From assembly GCA_028285035.1 (NCBI GenBank), contig JANQQF010000070.1, forward strand, positions 1-64,000: 64,000 nt of DNA, read 5' to 3'. The notes below the pieces were generated by a model. That model had not been told where the DNA came from. It saw nothing but the letters and a program-made list of their open reading frames with translations, and did no database searches. This DNA is from Phycisphaerae bacterium. GTDB lineage: Bacteria > Chloroflexota > Anaerolineae > 4572-78 > J111. Within the stretch, counting starts at the first letter, position 1. Each line of letters begins with the position of its first letter. A program made the position numbers and the translations under genes. Positions 62,099 to 64,000 of the stretch are shown here, piece by piece.

Positions 62099-63170
62099 AA
62101 TGTCAAATGTAAATTTTGAATTTAGAGAACGGCTCGTCTATTTCCAAAATCTAGCTAAACAACATAACGCTTTATTCGACTTGTTCATCGTGGATGATGG
62201 TTCAACGGATGGGACACAATCGGAGATTTTAGGTTTTGTTACACAAAATAACGTCGCTTTTCAGGTCGTCACGCTGCCTCATAATCGTCAGAAAGCCGGA
62301 GCCATCAAAGAGGCAATCGCTCCCCTAAGTCATCCTTATATATTAACAATTGATTTTGATACTGATCTTGGAAACCTTGAAAATTTAGATGTTATCCTCA
62401 ACCAGATGGAAGGCAATCCAAAATACATGGGATGTGCTTTACACATCTTAATCTATACTGAGGCCTCTGGCATTTTGGCTGCTTATTACCGGTTTATCTT
62501 TCATTTGGGGAATGCCGCCAATGATAAGTCATTACAAGATGGGGGAGATGTTCTCATGATTCCTGGGGCAGCGGCACTTTATCGCCGATCTGCTCTCCAG
62601 CAAATCTTGGCTGAACATAGCGAGCAATATTGCGCGGACGATTGGGAGACAACGATTATTGGGTTAAGATTGGGCTATCAAGCCTTTCAATCCTCACGTG
62701 TGCAGGCGATGACTCGCTACCCACAGCGTTTTTTGGCTGTTCATAATCAGCAGTTTTGCTGGAAGGCTGGTCATCTACGAGTAATTGTCAAAGAATGGAC
62801 TTATTGCTGGGATCAGATAAAAGGCTTCAGTCGCTTTGGGCAACAAGTTCTAGCTGAGATTGGTTATGTCCTGCTTCATCTCATGTTACCGATCGTTTTG
62901 GCTTGCTTATTTATCCTGAATTGGACCAGTGCCTTATTTTTACTTATGACAATATATGGCCTCATCATTTTGCTGTTATTGCGAATATCAAATTATCCTC
63001 AATCTACGGTGAGTGGCAACATATCCTTAAAAATCATTTTGTTGTTTCCCTTTCTTTGGTTCTTAATTGAGGCTCCAGCCTCATGGCGGGCAATGGGGCA
63101 ATTGAGTTTGGTACCCTTAAAGCGAAGTCTCGCAGCATTATTAGAATTTAGATTGTTGACAAAAGGTTAA
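62043..63170 (+). CDS. GT2-family glycosyltransferase with C-terminal membrane helices, 375 aa
   Basis: GT-A fold: IAAIVPIYNEMSNVNFEF, DLFIVDDGSTDGTQSEILGF, HPYILTIDFDTDLGNLENLD (DxD metal site) and the later CADDWETTIIGLRLGYQA (acidic catalytic motif). Two to three hydrophobic helices near residues 275-350 anchor it in the membrane. Starts at TTG 62043, with AAGGTGG upstream, inside the end of the GT10 gene. A processive or dolichyl-phosphate-like sugar transfer is possible. Confidence 0.88.
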   Translation: MNNLAKTKKIAAIVPIYNEMSNVNFEFRERLVYFQNLAKQHNALFDLFIVDDGSTDGTQSEILGFVTQNNVAFQVVTLPHNRQKAGAIKEAIAPLSHPYILTIDFDTDLGNLENLDVILNQMEGNPKYMGCALHILIYTEASGILAAYYRFIFHLGNAANDKSLQDGGDVLMIPGAAALYRRSALQQILAEHSEQYCADDWETTIIGLRLGYQAFQSSRVQAMTRYPQRFLAVHNQQFCWKAGHLRVIVKEWTYCWDQIKGFSRFGQQVLAEIGYVLLHLMLPIVLACLFILNWTSALFLLMTIYGLIILLLLRISNYPQSTVSGNISLKIILLFPFLWFLIEAPASWRAMGQLSLVPLKRSLAALLEFRLLTKG

Positions 63171-63171
63171 A

Positions 63172-63975
63172 ATGTTACAACCACCTCCACCAATTTTTGT
63201 TATAAGTTTAAAGCGATCAACTGCTCGTCAAGCCTACCTGCAGGCCCAGTTAGCCTCTCTAGGGTGTTCCTTTGAGTTTGTTGAGGCTGTTGACTGGCAA
63301 ACACTATCGGCAAGAGATCTGCAGATGTATAGCCCAAAGAAAACAATAGAAAATTATGGGCGTGAACTGGTTCTGTGTGAAATTGCCTGCGCCATGAGCC
63401 ATTTAAATATCTACAAAAAGATGATCGAGGAAGATATCGATGAAGCTGTCATTCTTGAAGATGATGTGTTTATTAAGCCGGGTCTTGTAGATTTCTTAAC
63501 CCATCGAGGGCAATTACCTTCCGATTATTTCGTAATTTGGTTGGGGTATGGTTATGGTACCTCAGGTCATTGGTATTTCGAGAAAAATGTCGGTTCTTTT
63601 TGGTCTCAACAGAAGCTGATATCCTCTCATCGACTGGTCAAATTGGTTGCCTACCCTAATGGGGCGTACGGTTATCTTATCAATCGGGATGGAGCCAAAG
63701 CCTTGTTAGATTTAGCTTATCCAATCAGTTTTGTTGCAGATGGTTTATTAACGGGTCAAAAGACTCAAACGCTGTCTGTGCCACTATATGCTATACAACC
63801 GCCTTGTGTTGTCCATAGCGATATGTTCGGTTCAACCATGACAGACAGAGATGAGATAGCAAAGGCTGCCGAGAAACCACAAATATTTGGCTCAGAATTT
63901 ACGGCCCTTGATAAGATTTATTTCAATACAACAATTTTTTTGGCTCGATTAGGTTTGATCAAGTTGGTAAAGTAA
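63172..63975 (+). CDS. GT25 (LPS biosynthesis) glycosyltransferase, 267 aa
   Basis: Characteristic GT25 motifs: IFVISLKRSTARQAYLQAQL, SLGCSFEFVEAVDW, CEIACAMSHLNIYKKMIEED, EAVILEDDVFIKPGLVDFL (ED-DV metal-binding motif) and PNGAYGYLINRDGAKALLDL. Complete, with one base between the GT2 stop and its ATG. The window ends 25 bp further, so the cluster probably goes on. Confidence 0.92.
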   Translation: MLQPPPPIFVISLKRSTARQAYLQAQLASLGCSFEFVEAVDWQTLSARDLQMYSPKKTIENYGRELVLCEIACAMSHLNIYKKMIEEDIDEAVILEDDVFIKPGLVDFLTHRGQLPSDYFVIWLGYGYGTSGHWYFEKNVGSFWSQQKLISSHRLVKLVAYPNGAYGYLINRDGAKALLDLAYPISFVADGLLTGQKTQTLSVPLYAIQPPCVVHSDMFGSTMTDRDEIAKAAEKPQIFGSEFTALDKIYFNTTIFLARLGLIKLVK

Positions 63976-64000
63976 TGCATAGCGTTATAAGCCTTGTGCA

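Noticed and set aside
1..64000. tRNA, rRNA, riboswitch or intact transposase genes
   Set aside because: I looked through the intergenic spaces and saw no cloverleaf, rRNA-like or recognisable riboswitch sequence, and no transposase-like protein.

Overview
The window is a bacterial chromosome segment of intermediate G+C, most likely from a Chloroflexota-type bacterium. The pointers are a large SARP/BTAD-AAA-TPR regulator, the C5-type heme genes with a cobA-hemD fusion, a YvbH-like PH protein, many GTG/TTG starts with strong AGGAGG sites, and small palindromic repeats between genes. The phylum call is an inference; there is no rRNA or tRNA to fix it.

Layout. (1) 0-8.2 kb: small membrane proteins, an AraC regulator, a Thr/Ala/Gln-rich surface protein with an LPTTG-type anchor, a membrane-tethered HhH protein, uracil-DNA glycosylase (UDGb), HemW and a DUF3179 lipoprotein. 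(2) 8.3-14.1 kb: CAP-domain protein, UbiA prenyltransferase, REC-histidine kinase, nuclease-fold lipoprotein and gamma-carbonic anhydrase. (3) 14.4-21.2 kb: mdh, then a heme block, hemC - cobA/hemD - CBS protein - hemB - hemL. (4) 21.3-24.6 kb: YvbH-like protein, MATE transporter, aldo/keto reductase. (5) 24.7-45.6 kb: about 21 kb of minus-strand genes, many overlapping by 4-8 nt. (6) 46-52 kb: the SARP-type regulator, a decayed aldo/keto reductase copy and an ABC ATPase fused to three cNMP-binding domains. (7) 52.4-64 kb, plus strand: an ABC exporter, a 1506-residue FAAL-monooxygenase-ACP-oxoamine synthase protein and five glycosyltransferases of different folds, running off the window end.

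The most unusual part is region 5. Its promoter-proximal end has the order of the Nit1C cluster (Synechocystis sll0783-sll0787; mycobacterial MSMEG_0565-0572 families): Sll0783-like protein, radical SAM, GNAT, AIR-synthase-like protein. The nitrilase that normally sits between the first two is missing; a 15-bp perfect hairpin lies there and an amidohydrolase heads the run. Downstream are all parts of a carbamoyltransfer/ATP-yielding module: FdrA (AllF-like), DUF1116 (AllG-like), DUF2877 (AllH-like) and carbamate kinase. Mixed in are two fumarase/aspartase-superfamily lyases, a ComA-like synthase, a lone ketosynthase, an MSMEG_0565-like glycosyltransferase, two FmdB-type zinc ribbons, OsmC, a flavin disulfide reductase and unknown proteins. 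I infer a pathway that handles a carbamoylated or nitrile/amide-derived metabolite and can recover ATP through carbamoyl phosphate. The SARP-type regulator lies immediately upstream, and the gap between holds three ACTTATTTTT direct repeats on an 11-bp phase, a plausible operator.

Region 7 looks like a second pathway: acyl activation, loading on an in-line ACP, flavin oxidation, decarboxylative condensation to an alpha-aminoketone, glycosylation and export, that is, a sphingolipid-like or aminoketone glycolipid.
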